64,000 nt of DNA from Diadophis punctatus similis (lineage: Eukaryota; Chordata; Lepidosauria; Squamata; Dipsadidae): positions 249,806,856-249,870,855 of the forward strand of contig JALIGW010000002.1 in NCBI GenBank assembly GCA_023053685.1, in the 5' to 3' direction. The position numbers were made by a program, and so were the translations under genes. The notes beneath the pieces were generated by a model that saw nothing but the letters and a program-made list of their open reading frames with translations, did no database searches and was not told the DNA's origin. This document shows, piece after piece, positions 48,781-62,701 of this stretch. Within the stretch, counting starts at the first letter, position 1. Every line of letters begins with the position of its first letter.

Positions 48781-49086
48781 ATCAAAAAGTCAGTGTACTG
48801 TAAGACGTAATCACAAACCCCCCTCTACCCAGAGAATGAAATATTTTGAGGAATATTAAAAGAGTCATAATATTATATTTCTCCAAAGGAGAAATGGAGG
48901 GAAAAAAATCTTAACACAGGATGAAAGCAGCCCCAACACTTTCCAGCAGATGCCTGAAGACTTTAGAGATGGATATTTTGTTAAGAAATCCAGGCCAACC
49001 TATTCACAAAGAAAACACATAGATCTCCAATTGAAGGGATTAAAATATGCATTTCCCCACCCAAAATCTAAGGACAGGACGTGACC
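48781..49086. other. Unassigned spacer
   Basis: No gene or recognised repeat; A-rich with one short inverted TTTCTCCAAAGGAGAAA (48880). Confidence 0.4.
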
Positions 49087-49094
49087 TTTTAGTA

Positions 49095-51044
49095 CAGGGG
49101 TCCTCAAACTACGGCCCGTGGGATGGATATGGCCTGCTGAAGCAATGTATCCAGCCTGTGCCGTAGTCAAATTCAGTCCTGCCTCTCACCCACCCCTACC
49201 AGCCATTCCTTGTGTGGCTGGCTGCGCCGGCTGCATCACCCCTCTAGCCGTCAAACTTATCTTCCAGCCTGCGGGGGTCTGCTCACCGCAAAGGTAAGGG
49301 TGAAGGGAGAGGGTGGGCAGGGTAGGGCTGGCTGGCCGGCAGTGCAGCCATCTGGTCCCTGGCTGTCCCCAGTAGCTGCATTGTGGTGAGTCTGGATAGA
49401 GATGCAGGGTGGGGGAGGGGGCCGAGCACCCTCCGTCTTTCCTTCCAGCCTGCAGGGCTTGCAAAGCTTACCATGGCTGCCCACAAATGTAAGGCTGACG
49501 GTGGAGGAGGGAGACATGCTCTGTACCCATTGTGCTCGGCCAAAGGGTTTTGGCTTGTGGGAGAGCCGGTTGGCCAGCGGTGCAGTCATGTGGTCCCTGG
49601 CCGCTTGGGGAGGGAGGGGGCGCGCGGGAGACGGCGGTATCAGAGCCCTCCCTGGCTCTTCCCTAAAGCTGCCCCGGTCTAAGCAGCCAGGGCGCAGGCT
49701 GGTGGACTGACGCGTGAGGGAGCAAAGCATGCCTGCACTTGACTGTGCAGCAACATTATTCTCGCTTCATCATGGTACATTTTCTGTTGCTGACTCCATG
49801 GCCTGCCTGCTGTTCTCGCAGCACCTTGTGTAGCACAGTGAAAGTTAGCAAGTTTCCTCCTGTGACCCTGCCCCACTCTCCCCTGACAACAGCAGTGTCA
49901 GTGTCGACTCGTTTTCACCTCCCGGATCTCAGTCACTTTTCCTGCAGAGCCTGCAGGCTGCCTGTGTTGTGACTCTGGGCCTCCCTGCCAGCCAGGTGGT
50001 GTTTGGCTCTCCGCCGATCAGCTGATCATCAGCGTGCGGCTCATCAGCCTCTGGACGTCAGATTCCAAGAATCCAGCAACAGTTCAGGGGTTCCTCCCCC
50101 CCCCACGGAACACAGAGCAAGGGGGGGAGGGAAGGGAAGGAGGAAGGAAGACAGACTTGGGTTGTGGTAAAAACTGTAACTATTAGTTGTGCTGTTAAAG
50201 AAATCCAGTGCCACCAGGGAGAAGTCAAGTTGTGAGTGATTGAAATTCCTCACATTGAAACTAAGTGGTGGTAGGTCACAACAGAGGTTTGTATTCTCCC
50301 TGATGCATTTTCTTGTTATGTGCCCTATGATTTAAATTTCAGATAAATGTATTTCTCTGCTGTCCTCTTGTTAATTCAGCGAGGTATCCCAGGGCACTGC
50401 CAGGGTTGAAGGGGATCCTCCAGAAGATGCCTCAGGAGCCAGTCTCATCTCTGTACCCATCAAGCATTCCATGTACTGGTTTCTCTTTCCCACCCCCGAT
50501 TTGCTCTTGTAGCACACTTTTCTGTCCTTTGATATAACAGGTAAGTCTCTGAACGTACCTGTGAGCTAAACTTTAGTTGTATTTGAAATCTTCATTTCTC
50601 CAAAGGGGCTCAAATAGTGGAGAGAGAGAGAGACAGAGAGAGAGAGAGAGACAGAGACAGAGAGAGAAGGAGGGAGGGAGGGAGAGAGAGACTTGTTGAT
50701 TGTAAGCTCCTTGGGTCTGAGGAGAATTGCTGCAAAACTTGAGTTTCCTGAAGTGGACCACTAGACTCCTAAACAACTTAAAAAACAATCCTGTAAAAAG
50801 AAAAGTCGAACAAAAGAGCAACATGCAAACAAAAGCAAATAAAACACCCCCAGGAGCAAAACAAATTAAAGTTTAATTTGTGTGTATTGTTAATGAACTA
50901 TAAATTGGGAAATTGGACTGCTAAATTGGCCACACCCACCCTGTCACATTACCACCTAGCCATGCACGCCCACCCGGTCTGCCCCCTCCAACAGTCTGAG
51001 GGACCATGAATTGGCCCCCTGTTTAAAAAATTTGAGGACCCCTG
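49095..51044. mobile_element. hAT-like nonautonomous element, 1.95 kb
   Basis: The left end CAGGGGTCCTCAAAC (49095) pairs with the right end TTTGAGGACCCCTG (51031-51044). Flanks TTTTAGTA and TTTTAAGA agree at 6 of 8, a decayed 8-bp duplication. Near the left end ACGGCCCGTGGG and near the right end GAGGGACCATGAATTGGCC are typical of this squamate repeat. GC-rich short frames inside are not supported as genes, and no transposase was seen. Confidence 0.75.
50618..50690. repeat. GA-rich microsatellite
   Basis: AGAGAGAG and AGACAGAG runs within the hAT-like element. Confidence 0.9.
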
Positions 51045-51052
51045 TTTTAAGA

Positions 51053-51570
51053 CATAATAGGATTAATTGACAACCATTGAAAAAGCAAAAGAGACAAAAG
51101 CCCCTTCACTGCACAATCCTGAGGCCCTTTCATTGCACAATCCCAAGAACAGTTCATACTTCAAAGTCACAGAAACCTATAAAGATCCATCTACACATTC
51201 AGCCATTTTGACAGCTTTGCCACAACTTCATGCTGCTATTGTCAGCGTTCCAAGTAACACCCCCAACAAAAGAAGATTCCGAGGCTTGAGTTTCCTCAAA
51301 GTTTATTAGAGATGTCATGTTGGCAATCTGGGAAATTTCCAGGTTTTCCCCACCCAAAAGAAAGTCCAAGTCCCTGCCCAGCACCCACATGTCAATCACA
51401 TTATCCAATCAGACACCATCCAAATATGGAGATGTCTCCCAGTCACCTCATCGCAGCTGCAGGGCAAGGCGGCCTTGACTCTCTGAGAAAGAATGTTATT
51501 TTGACTATCAAACACACTCTATATACTGTAACCCCCCTTCCTATTTTCCCACAGTAGAAAATATGGTAGG
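51053..51570. other. Possible LTR-derived segment
   Basis: From 51240 the sequence reads TGTCAGCGTTCCAAGTAAC, then CAAAGTTTATTAGAGATG and CATTATCCAATCAGACACC. This has the look of an LTR, but the end is interrupted by the hAT-like element at 51579 and continues at 53545, and no partner was found. No coding sequence. Confidence 0.35.
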
Positions 51571-51578
51571 CCTGAAGG

Positions 51579-53536
<1,958 letters not shown>

Positions 53537-53544
53537 CCTGAAGG

Positions 53545-54021
53545 CCCAAATGTAAAAGATGGCTTCCACGTCTGACAGTTGTTGGTTCTGCTCATCAATA
53601 AACAAGAATTCTTTTTTTCAATCAGCCTCCATTTTATTTCCAGCGTCTTTCTCCCAGCTTGGAAACGGACCAGATTTTTCTTCCAACAATACCCACATAT
53701 ATGTTCACATGTACAATCTCCCTCCAGGACTTTCAGATATCTTTGATGATACATAATTCTACCAGTAAAAATGGGGAATTGGCTTGTTTTGGGGGCACAT
53801 GTTGAAAAATGAAAAACCTTAAAACAGGAGAAGAGAGCTACAAATGGATCCTCCTACTCACAACAAGGCATTCTCTGTAGGATTGTGAAGAGACCGTGTA
53901 AGTCTATGGTGGCCAAAAATCAGAAGGCATCAAATTGCTCCTTTGCAGACTAAGAAATTCTGTGAAAAGGCTTGCAGGAGCTCCGCCTTTTAATACAATG
54001 GGTTCGAAAAGGCTCTGTTAA
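53545..54021. other. Unassigned segment
   Basis: Contains TCAATAAACAAGAATTC and CCTCCATTTTATTTCC, possibly the right half of the LTR-like segment at 51240-51570. No gene recognised. Confidence 0.35.
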
Positions 54022-54062
54022 AGAGGCGAGGTGGCGCAGTGGCACGGACCGAGCCCATTTGC
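54022..54062 (+). mobile_element. tRNA-derived SINE head fragment
   Basis: AAGAGGCGAGGTGGCGCAGTGGC matches the tRNA-like head of the SINE at 13325-13566 and then breaks off. Confidence 0.6.
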
Positions 54063-54159
54063 ACCCCAAAAATAATAAATAAATAGCAGAATGAGAAGGA
54101 TTGACAATATTTTTACGCAGGCAATTCTGAAGGAGACTAAGCTATATTTTGGATTAACT

Positions 54160-54228
54160 CCTTCCTTCCTTCCTTCCTTCTTTCCTTCCTTCCCCTCATT
54201 CCCATCTCCTGCCTTCCTTCCTTTTTCA
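54160..54228. repeat. TTCC microsatellite
   Basis: A short TTCC-rich run leading into the GGCC/TTTTT array. Confidence 0.9.
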
Positions 54229-54545
54229 GCCTGTTTTTCAGCAGTTTTGGGCAGTTTTCTGGGCCATTTTTTGGGCTATTTGTGGGCCGTTTTTGGCCAT
54301 TTGTGGGCTGTTTAGGGGGGCATTTTTCACATGAAAAACAGCACAGAAAATGTCCTGAAAAAACCTCAAAATGGGCCAAAAATGGCCAAAAGGGCCCAGA
54401 AATGGCCCCCAAAATGTTTTTGGGCCGTTTTTGGGCTGCTTTTTTGGGGTCCATTTTTGGCCTTTTTCCAGGGCATTTTGGGGCCATTTTTCATCCCAAA
54501 TGGCTGAAAACAGCCAAAAAAACGGGCAAAAAACCACCTCAAAAA
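54229..54545. repeat. Degenerate self-complementary array (TTTTTGGGCC / GGCCAAAAA)
   Basis: Around 25 loosely spaced copies of a 10-14 bp motif. The order is TTTTTGGGC-type on the left (54229-54330), complementary GGCCAAAAATGGCC in the centre (54370-54415), and TTTTTGGGCC again (54417-54495), ending with AACAGCCAAAAAAAC. Any part can pair with another. It interrupts or adjoins the CR1 copy that follows. Confidence 0.8.
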
Positions 54546-54858
54546 ACAAGAATGATTAGAGGACTGGAGGGTAAAACAGATAAAGAATGATTACAGGAAT
54601 TGGGTATGTCTAGTCTAATGAAAAGAGACATGATAGCAGCATTCCAATATTTGAGAGGCTGCCAAAAAGAGGAGGTGGTCAAGTTATAGGCAAGAAAAGG
54701 AACAATGGATGGAAACTAATGAAGGAGAGAAGCAACCTGGAAACTTACAATGAGAAAAAATAAACCAGTGGAACAGCTTTCCTTCAGAGGTTGTGGGTGC
54801 TTCATCACTGGAGGTTTTAAGAAAGGAACTGGACAGTCACTTGTCTGAAATGGTTATA
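54546..54858 (+). mobile_element. CR1 LINE 3' part, left of hAT insertion
   Basis: The + strand reads GLEGK, MKRDMIAAFQYLRGCQKE, then GTAFLQRLWVLHHWRF with stops, the CR1 pol C-terminus and 3' UTR. It is broken at CTGAAATGGTTATAG by the next element and continues at about 55802. Confidence 0.8.
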
Positions 54859-54862
54859 GGGC

Positions 54863-55796
54863 GTCGGCAACCAGCGGCTCCAGAGTTGCATGCAGCTCTT
54901 TTGTCCCCCTGCTGTGGCTCCGTTTGCTGAACCCACCACTGGCTGGCCCGCCCCTTGCCAGCCTCTCCCAGTCACTCCTCGCCTGCCCTGAGAAGGTAAG
55001 GGAGACAGCGGGGAATGGAGGCTTGCTCCTTATTCCAGAGCAGGAGTAAAACGCCCCTGTACTTGCCTCTTCTTCCAGCCCTTGTTGGTGTTGTGCGCAC
55101 CTTGGTCGCTCGGGGAGACCCACAACTTGCTCTCTGCCCTGAGACACTGGCCCGGCCCAGCTGTGGTTCATGCCGCTGCTCTCGCCACCTCCATAGCCTG
55201 CCGGCTGCTCTCACAGCACAGTTAAATTTAGCATGCTTCACAATGGAGGAAATGGCGCCCTCTCCTCCTCCTGGAGCCCATTATGATGCAGGGTGTCATC
55301 CACAGCCGGGCCAGGCCAGTGTCTCGGGGAAGGTGTGACCGGAAAGGGCCAGTGGTGGGTTCTGTCAACAGGGAGCTACAGCAAGGGGATGAAAGACCTT
55401 CATTTATCTGAGAATCTGAAATGACTCTTGATTTAAATCATATGGTAAAAAGCACCCAAAGAAGAAGAAAGGACAACATCAGCAAAACAACAACAACCCT
55501 CCCCTGTTTTTGGAAATGGCTCAAGAGGGAACACACACACACACACACTCAGAGAGAGAGGGAGAAGAAGAAGGAAAAGGAGAGAAAGAGACAGAGAGCG
55601 AGAGATACCCGTTTCCCCACAGAAAAGAAAACACAGGGAGCTACAAAACCTGGGTAGGCGTGGCTGGGGAGGTCATGTGACTGGGTGGGAGTGAGCGACT
55701 TGGAATTGGCCACGCCCACCCAGGTTTTGTGGCGCCTGTGTTTTCATGTCTCTGGGAAACGGGTCCAAATGGCTCTTTGAGTGTAAGGTTGCAGAC
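54863..55796. mobile_element. hAT-like element in the CR1 3' UTR
   Basis: The left end GGCGTCGGCAACCAGCGGCTC (about 54861) and right end AAGGTTGCAGACCTCTG (about 55780-55796) are the inverted ends of a common squamate hAT-like repeat. The CR1 text on either side (CTGAAATGGTTATAG and GTATAGGGTCTCC) shows the insertion point, but the first bases of the left end have mutated, so the exact duplication is uncertain. It contains a CA run and GA-rich tract (55530-55600) and no transposase. Confidence 0.65.
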
Positions 55797-55885
55797 CTCT
55801 GGTATAGGGTCTCCTGCTTGAGCAGGAGGCTGGACTAGAAGACGTCCATGGTCCCTTCCAGTTCTATTCTGATAGATTGATTGAT
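55797..55885 (+). mobile_element. CR1 3' tail, right part
   Basis: GGGTCTCCTGCTTGAGCAGG, TGGACTAGAAGACGTCC, then ATTCTGATAGATTGATTG. Confidence 0.75.
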
Positions 55886-55974
55886 TGATCTTGAAAGCTG
55901 TAGACTTGAATTTGCTGTTGGAGCAGCAGGATCAGGTCAATGGGTAGAGTTTGTGGGAAGGAAGAAGATCCAGT

Positions 55975-56250
55975 TTTGTGTAGTGTTGAAGGCACCAGGT
56001 TAGAGACAGAGAAACGCTCAGTTCCAGTCCCACCTGAAGGGCAAAACCATCTGTTCAACTTTGGCCAGTCCTCTCAAGCTTAGGAAGCAGAAAAGGAGGA
56101 AACCCCTTCCAAAGAACCTTGCCAAGGAAACTGCAGGGCCAGGCATCAAAACTGACCCAAAGGCACCAAAAACGAAGCTACCTAATGTCACATTTCACTA
56201 TTTCACTTGGCTCAGTTGCAAAGATCGGTTGCTAGGAGTCGAAAAAGACC
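55975..56250 (+). mobile_element. tRNA-derived SINE fragment, unit C
   Basis: Copy of 6435-6662 with a longer tail segment (CCTTGCCAAGGAAACTGCAG, GGCATCAAAACTGACCC) that A and B have lost, so C keeps the more complete state here. Confidence 0.55.
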
Positions 56251-56309
56251 TACTGCCATATAATCACTGAAAACATCTTCCAAACGCCTTGGTGGAGATT
56301 GGACAAGCG

Positions 56310-56505
56310 TGTTGTTCTACCTCCTTTCGCTAGATGGCGGTCAGGCAACATCTGTGCCTAGAAAGCCATCAACACTAAAGTGCTAGGAAGGATGGGAGGA
56401 GGGGAGAAACGCAGAGCAACTTCCTCTTCCGCATGGCTCATGGGAGGAAGGTGGTGTGCAGAGCGGCTTTTCTGCTCTTCCCAGGATCGAAGCGGCAGCT
56501 GGAAG
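56310..56505 (+). promoter_or_regulatory. Candidate promoter and exon 1 of ZNF3
   Basis: Near-identical to 6720-6914, with the GATGGCGG core at 56333-56340 and donor GAAG|gtgagt ending the exon at 56505. The intron to the acceptor at 60338 is about 3.8 kb. Confidence 0.5.
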
Positions 56506-56734
56506 GTGAGTTGAGGGCAGGTGGGAGGAGAGTCCGGGAGAAAGTAGGACCGTTTGCTTTCCTCCATGATGGGGAAGCAGAGAAGCAACTGGGCTGAAGC
56601 ATGTCAGCTGCTCCTTCTGCAGGTTCCTCCCCTCCCCAGATTTAGGTCCGCTGGTGCTGCACGCTGTGAAAGTGGTGGGTGAAATTTTCTGCTGGTGGGA
56701 AGATTTAAAAGACAAGGTGGATTCTTTGGGAATG

Positions 56735-56859
56735 GCTTCACTCCAGAGGTTGTGGGTGCTCAATCATTGGCGGGTTTTAAGAGGAGGATTGGACAGCCAT
56801 TTGTTCGGAATGGACTAGACTAGAGTTTCCTGCCTGAATAGGGGATGGACTAGAAGACC
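56735..56859 (+). mobile_element. CR1 3' fragment, left of solo LTR, unit C
   Basis: CTCCAGAGGTTGTGGGTGCT through GGACTAGAAGACC; continues at 57684. Counterpart of 17425-17560. Confidence 0.75.
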
Positions 56860-56864
56860 CCCAA

Positions 56865-57678
56865 TGTTACGAGGGTGTGAGGTTTGTACCAACGAACCGT
56901 GAACCTGTTCACATGCAAACGTGCTAGGGCTGAAATAAAACCGACAGAGGAGTCTTGTAAAAATATATTTTACTAAAAACATTTTAAAAAGACTTATGTC
57001 TTTAAAAACACATCAATTGGCAAACACTTTGGAATAGCTGAAGCCAGGCCGTCTCCCTAAATTCCTCTCCTGCAATTCTGAACCAGTCCTTTTAACCCTT
57101 TCCAAAGGGAAAGGAAAACTAATACAATACTAAGTAGGTTCAGAATTAGTACATCATTGAGGCTGTAGAAGGCGGCAACGTAGGCTTCTTAGCAATGGTG
57201 AGTAAGAGTCCTAAGTCAGTCACCTGCAGAGATGATCTAACTAGCATCGTGGCTTGAAGCTCCTGGCGGGGCAGTTCTTCAACTCTTCCTCTTGGCGTTG
57301 CTCCAGCAGCAGCACCAACAGCAGATGCTAGCTTGCAGGGACAAACCAGCTTGCATACTCAATTCAGCAGAGGCAAGCTTTCTTCTCTCTTCTCTCTCTG
57401 GCTCTGAGCTTCAGCTCTTAGCTCAGGCCTTGTTTCAGCTCATGGTCTCGTCGTAGGAAGGCAGCAGCAACGAGCAACAACAACAGCAAGAATGTCAGCA
57501 ACAGCAGGACCAGACCTGATAGCAGGCAGCAGGCTCCCACTTATATAGTAAAGTCAATAGGCAATTAACTAGGGCGGGGAAGGCTTATAGTTAATTGCAA
57601 GGCAGAGTTTGGCCTGTTTGAATCTATGTGGTTTGTAGCTAATCTGATAGCCACAGCAGCCCTGACAATACCTTGACA
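56865..57678 (-). mobile_element. Solo LTR, 814 bp
   Basis: TGTTAC...TTGACA flanked by a 5-bp duplication CCCAA (56860-56864 and 57679-57683). The uninterrupted site is at about 17555 in unit B. On the minus strand CTATATAAGTGGGAGCC (about 57535-57551) is a good TATA element, so the LTR is probably minus. It is unlike the copia LTR and unlike 4464-5035; whether ERV or Gypsy-type was not resolved. Confidence 0.85.
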
Positions 57679-57714
57679 CCCAAGGTCCCTCCCAACTCAG
57701 TTATTCTGTTATGT

Positions 57715-58622
57715 ACCTGATGTTTTCGGGGCAACAAGATTGGACTTATGTGCCTCTGGTCTTTTTGAGTTGCAACTGTTGTTTTGTTTTACTTCCATTT
57801 CTAGCTTACAAGCACCGTGTTTCCTATTGGTGCCCCCATCTGTGTATTAACCAGATTCAACTGTGCTTCACCCAGCATTTTTTAGAAAATAGCTATTGAA
57901 TATTTTGACTTTTGAGATGAATTTATTTATTTATAAAATTTATTGGCCAACAAACTTCCCTGACATAACTGTGATTGACAGATGTGGCTCAGTGAAATAA
58001 AAGACAGAGTCCAAGTGTGTGTGTTGATAAAGCCAACGCATTTATTCAGCAGAATAAAGATGAGTCCCTCCTAAGAAGGAAGGAACCCTGAGCATAGTGC
58101 AAGGCAGAAATTTATACATTTCTTTGCTTTCACTTTGTTACATAAGAGGCAGCTGATGCACAACAGATAAGAGAGAGAAATGTAGAAATTATAAAAATAG
58201 TCAAGCATGCCTAACCCACAGGCTAGTGGTTTCCTGTGAAATTTTCCATGGCTTCAGAAGCCTGTTGAAGCCTGAACTTCAGCCTTGCCATCTCAAGAAA
58301 TGAGCAATCATCAAATTTATCAGATTCCTTATTAACATTAGCGCAGGAGGTTTGACTGTAACCATTTTGAGATATTTTTCAGCCTTGAAAGATATGGATT
58401 ATCTCCATATTGTAGATGTGTGTATTTTTATTTCTCTCTGAACGTACATACTGTATTTCCAAATGTATAATCTCTCCCCAGGACTTCCGGATAGACAGTC
58501 ATGTGAAAAAGAAAGTATACTCTCCTTGACTTTTATGATTTTACATATCAGAATATAGTAAAAATCATTTGGTCCTTAGAAGTTCTTAAAAATAGGTAAA
58601 TACAACTGCAGATGAACAACAC
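57715..58622. other. Noncoding segment shared with unit B
   Basis: Counterpart of 17581-18482, collinear with scattered differences. No coding sequence. Confidence 0.5.
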
Positions 58623-58625
58623 ATG

Positions 58626-59010
58626 ACATATTACCGTGACGGAGAACCTATGGCACGCGCGGCACAAGTGACATGCAGAGCCCTCTCTGCATGCGTGCGA
58701 GCTGTCACTCGAGCTCAGCTCCATTGCGCATGCGTGCGTTCCTCCTGCCGGCCTGCTGGTTTTTGGGTCCCTGCAGCGCATGCCCAGGGGGGCGGAGCAC
58801 ATGCGGGAGACACACCTGCATCCACGGGTGGTGGGGGTCCCGCACAAATGAAGGAGGTGTGTGTGATCCGCCCACCCCCCACGTGTATGCTGACGCCACC
58901 CACCATGCAAGCGCATGCACCCCCTGCCTTCCCCCCGTGTGTGAACATGTGACCCCTACACTCCCCCCACTCCCACACATGCATGTGTTACCCCCCTGCA
59001 CGCATCCCAC
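58626..59010. repeat. CATGCGCA-type block, truncated, unit C
   Basis: Matches 18490-18870, then jumps at about 59010 into the middle of the GC-rich foldback (counterpart of 23020). Everything between, including the second direct repeat, the Tc1 relic and the first half of the foldback, is absent from C. Confidence 0.7.
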
Positions 59011-59938
59011 CAGACGATAGTTTCCAGGGGGCCGAGCTAGCGTCTGCAATGGACAGCAAACTGGCTGCTCCCCAGATTGGATGCCTTTAACCACTCCGAG
59101 TCCCAAGCGGCAGGAGACGAATGCTGCCTTGAGCCACTGGGTGGTGCAAATATACCAAGGCAGAATGCTGATGCCATGGAAATGCAAGTAGTGCTTCCCT
59201 CCCGCAGCTTCCAGCCATCGCAACCCCTGCTTCAGCCTACTTGCGCAGTGCCCTTCCCACAGCAACAGCACCATTATTTCATTCTGGCCAGCGAGGGCTG
59301 CGCTCCTTTTTGCATATTGCACCACCTGCAAGGTTGCACATTGCAAGTGCCACCCCAGGGCAGAGATTTCCAGCCCCACCATGGCCGGTTCCATATTCCA
59401 GAGCTGTAGTAGTCACACACAAAGGACTGATCCTTTGCAGCTCCTCCACCCGGATACACTGTCCATTGCGGACGCTAGTTCAGCCCCCTGCAAACTCATC
59501 TCTCGAGGAGCGCTCACTGAAGCGGTGTGGGAAACTTTCGTGAGACGAGAGTTTGCAGTGGGCCGATCTAGCAGGCGCTTTCTCTTGGGACTCCCACCCG
59601 GAGGCCACGCAGAAGGAGAGATGTAGCCCCGAAAGCCAGCTGAACCTTTCCCCCCACCCCAGGCAGCCGTTCAGCTGAGCGCGGTGAGTTCTTGGTTTTA
59701 CCTTCCTGTTCCAGCTCGTGAGGCTCGCACCGCTATACTCAAGGTGAGGTTTGTGCTGGGCCTTAAGAGTGTGGGCTGGCATGTGAGCGGGGTGATGTTG
59801 GGCAGTGCAGCCTTGTGTTCCCATGTGTGGGCTGGATTAATTGCTCTCGGCCATATACGGCCCAGGGGCCAAGATTTCTCCACGGACCATCAACATTTTC
59901 TCGCGGACCAGTGGTTGGTGACCTGTGGTGTAGGGTCT
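59011..59938. repeat. GC-rich foldback block, right half only, unit C
   Basis: Collinear with 8330-9249 and 23010-23909 from AGACGATAGTTTCCAGGGGG onward. Only the right arm remains, so it can no longer fold as A and B can. Confidence 0.6.
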
Positions 59939-60010
59939 CCTGCTTGAGCAGGGGTTGGATTAGAAGGTCTCTAAGATCGTTTTGAATTCTATTATTCTTT
60001 TCTGTTGTGA
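59939..60010 (+). mobile_element. CR1 3' tail, unit C
   Basis: CTGCTTGAGCAGGGGTTGG and the ATTCTATTATTC tail, uninterrupted. This serves as the empty site for the copia insertion. Confidence 0.75.
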
Positions 60011-60337
60011 TGATATTTTTATGTCCTGATAAGTAAAACCAAAGGTATCAAAGAGGATGTAGTTTCGTTTTCACTTGACTGTATTTGAAAAAAAACTCTC
60101 TGCACTTCTAAGAATTTGTGATTGACCCAGTCAACAAGTTAATTTCATCATTGAGTGGACATTCTATCTTGGGTCTGGGTAGTCTTCCATGTGTCATGAC
60201 TAATGTAAGAGCTTCTTTGGGTATTGTGGCATGTTTGCTTTTCCATTGTAATGTAACCCTTTTTCTCTTTTTTTCTCATCTTTTTGTGCAACCATTTCAT
60301 GCACAATTAATGATACATTTTTATTTGAATCTTATAG

Positions 60338-60838
60338 ACAAAGAGGAAGGCAATAAGAGCACTCCGGACAACTGAGGATAACAGGCAACATTGAACAGCA
60401 AGTCAGTCTAGAAATCAAAATATTTTCCATTTCCTTCAGAGAGCAACACAATTCTCAGCAAGTGAGAAAGAAATGAGAGAAAATCAAGAAGAGATTTCTA
60501 GCTGGGAAAAGTAGAGGGTGAAATTCAAGCATACGTTACCTGAAAAGTCAAGGGAGATTATTTTTCCATTCTGTGGGGAGGAAAACGTCACTTGGACAGC
60601 CATGTAGGGTAGACAGTGTTGCAGGCCTCGCTCTGGGAGGAAGAAAATCATCATTAATTAAAGCACCACTAAACAACAGATCATCCATATTTTTGACAAC
60701 CTCAGGAACATTAGTTGTGGAAAAGCTCCATAGACGTTCCTGTTGTGGGAAAGATACAAATACTCTGAATGTGGCAAAACCTTTGGTCAGAACAACTCCA
60801 TTGTGGTTCATGGCATAGAATAATTCCCAAATAAATAA
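60338..60838 (+). other. 5' part of ZNF3 terminal exon with fossil fingers
   Basis: Starts after the conserved ATAG acceptor. A short deletion near 60570 removes about 27 bases present in A and B. It has the same fossil finger and stop before the ATG at 60839. Confidence 0.5.
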
Positions 60839-62701
60839 ATGGAAGGACCCACACAGGAGAGAAGCCCTACAAGTACTCCCAATGCGGTAAATGCTTTAGC
60901 GAGTTTGACAACATGGACTCACACCAAGGAGAAACCATTTGAACGTCCTGATTGTGAGAAATGTTTCACTAATAATTACAATCTGGTGACACATCAGAGG
61001 ACACACACAGGAGAAAAACCCTTTGAATGTCCTGATTGTGGGAAATGTTTCAGTCTGAATTCTACCCTGATTCAACACCAGAGGACTCACACAGGAGATA
61101 AACCCTTTGAATGTCCTGATTGTGGGAAATGTTTCAGTCAGAATTCCCACCTGGTGGTACACCAGAGGACTCACACAGGAGAGAAACCCTTTGAATGTCT
61201 CTATTGTGGGAAAAGTTTCAGGAACAATTCCAACTTGGTTCAACACAAGAGGACTCACACAGGAGATAAACCCTTTGAATGTCCTGATTGTGGGAAATGT
61301 TTCAGTTATAATTCCAGCCTGGTTGTACACCAGAGGATTCACACAGGAGAAAAACCCTTTGAATGTCCTGATTGTGGGAAATGTTTCAGTCGGAATTCTA
61401 CCCTATTTCAACACCAGAGGACACACACAGGACAGAAACCACTTGAATGTCCTGATTGTGAAAAATGTTTCAGTCAGAATTCCAGTCTGGTGAAACACAA
61501 GAGGACTCATACAGGAGAGAAACCCTTTGAATGTCCTGTCTGTGGGAAAAGTTTCAGTCAGAATTCCAATCTGATTCGACACCAGAGGACACACACAGGA
61601 CAGAAACACTTTGAATGTCCTGACACTGGGAAAAGTTTCAGTCAGAATTCCAGCCTGGTGAAACACCAGAGGACTCATACAGGAGAGAACCCCTTTGAAT
61701 GTCCTGACTGTGGGAAAAGTTTCAGTCAGAATTCCCACCTGGTGATACACCAGAGGATTCACACAGGAGAGAAACCCTTTGAATGTGCTGATTGTGGGAA
61801 ATGTTTCAGTCAGAATTCCAACCTGGTTTTACACCAGAGGATTCATACAAGAGAGAAACCCTTTGAATGTCTCTATTGTGGGAAATGTTTCAGTCAGAAT
61901 TCCAACCTGGTTCAACACCAGAGGATTCACACAGGAGAAAAATCCTTTGAATGTCCTGATTGTGGGAAATGTTTCAGTCAGAATTCCAACCTGGTTTTAC
62001 ACCAGAGGATTCATACAAGAGAGAAACCCTTTGAATGTCTCTATTGTGGGAAAAGTTTCAGGAACAATTCCAAACTGGTTCAACACCAGAAGATTCATAC
62101 AAGAGAGAAACCCTTTGAATGTCCCGATTGTGGGAAAAGTTTCAGTCAGAATTCCCTACTGGTTCAACACCAGAGGATTCACACAGGAGAAAAACCCTTT
62201 GAATGTCCTGATTGTGGGAAATGTTTCAGTCAGAATTTCAACCTGGTAAGACACCAGAGGACTCACACAGGAGAGAAACCTTTTGAATGTCCTGATTGTG
62301 GGAAAAGTTTCAGTGACAATTCTTACCTGGTAAAACATCAGAGGACTCACACAGGAGAGAAACCCTTTGAATGTCCAGTTTGTGGGAAAGGTTTCAGTCG
62401 GAATACCAATTTGGTTACACACCAGATAACTCACACAGGAGAGAAACCCTTTAAATGTCCTGATTGTGGGAAAGGTTTCAGTGTGAATTTCAATTTGATT
62501 AAACACCAGAGGATTCACACAGGAGAGAAACCCTTTGAATGTCCTGATTGTGGGAAAAGTTTCAGTCAGAATTCCCACCTGGTTCAACACCAGAGGATTC
62601 ATACAAGAGAGAAACCCTTTGAATGTCCTACCTTTGGGGAAAGTTTCAGTCATAATTCCAACCTGGTTCAACACCAGAGGATTTTTTGTAAATCCAGCTG
62701 A
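60839..62701 (+). CDS. ZNF3: C2H2 zinc-finger protein, 21 fingers (18 intact)
   Basis: A 620-residue protein, the longest of the three. It has the same 31-residue out-of-frame leader, then 21 finger units. Finger 1 has lost its first Cys ([10 protein letters not shown]), finger 9 has Thr for its second Cys (ECPDTGKSF, shared with ZNF2 finger 3), and finger 21 has Phe for its second Cys and for its last His ([13 protein letters not shown]). Several linkers are altered to TREKPF, TGDKPF or TGQKPL. Fingers 11-14 repeat a two-finger cassette (QNSNLVL then LYCGK...LVQ). Helix contacts are mostly Gln at -1 with Asn, His or Ser at +3. Expected to bind DNA in the nucleus; no effector domain was seen. 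Ends CKSS at a native stop. Confidence 0.77.
   Translation: MEGPTQERSPTSTPNAVNALASLTTWTHTKEKPFERPDCEKCFTNNYNLVTHQRTHTGEKPFECPDCGKCFSLNSTLIQHQRTHTGDKPFECPDCGKCFSQNSHLVVHQRTHTGEKPFECLYCGKSFRNNSNLVQHKRTHTGDKPFECPDCGKCFSYNSSLVVHQRIHTGEKPFECPDCGKCFSRNSTLFQHQRTHTGQKPLECPDCEKCFSQNSSLVKHKRTHTGEKPFECPVCGKSFSQNSNLIRHQRTHTGQKHFECPDTGKSFSQNSSLVKHQRTHTGENPFECPDCGKSFSQNSHLVIHQRIHTGEKPFECADCGKCFSQNSNLVLHQRIHTREKPFECLYCGKCFSQNSNLVQHQRIHTGEKSFECPDCGKCFSQNSNLVLHQRIHTREKPFECLYCGKSFRNNSKLVQHQKIHTREKPFECPDCGKSFSQNSLLVQHQRIHTGEKPFECPDCGKCFSQNFNLVRHQRTHTGEKPFECPDCGKSFSDNSYLVKHQRTHTGEKPFECPVCGKGFSRNTNLVTHQITHTGEKPFKCPDCGKGFSVNFNLIKHQRIHTGEKPFECPDCGKSFSQNSHLVQHQRIHTREKPFECPTFGESFSHNSNLVQHQRIFCKSS

Noticed and set aside
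49186..49730. GC-rich frames of 75-157 codons near 49.2-49.7 kb as a possible gene
   Set aside because: They lie within an hAT-like element, overlap on both strands, and no domain or codon bias stands out.
56865..57678. The solo LTR as a relative of the copia LTR because both start TGTTA and have 5-bp duplications
   Set aside because: Length and internal sequence differ and the ends agree only in a few bases.
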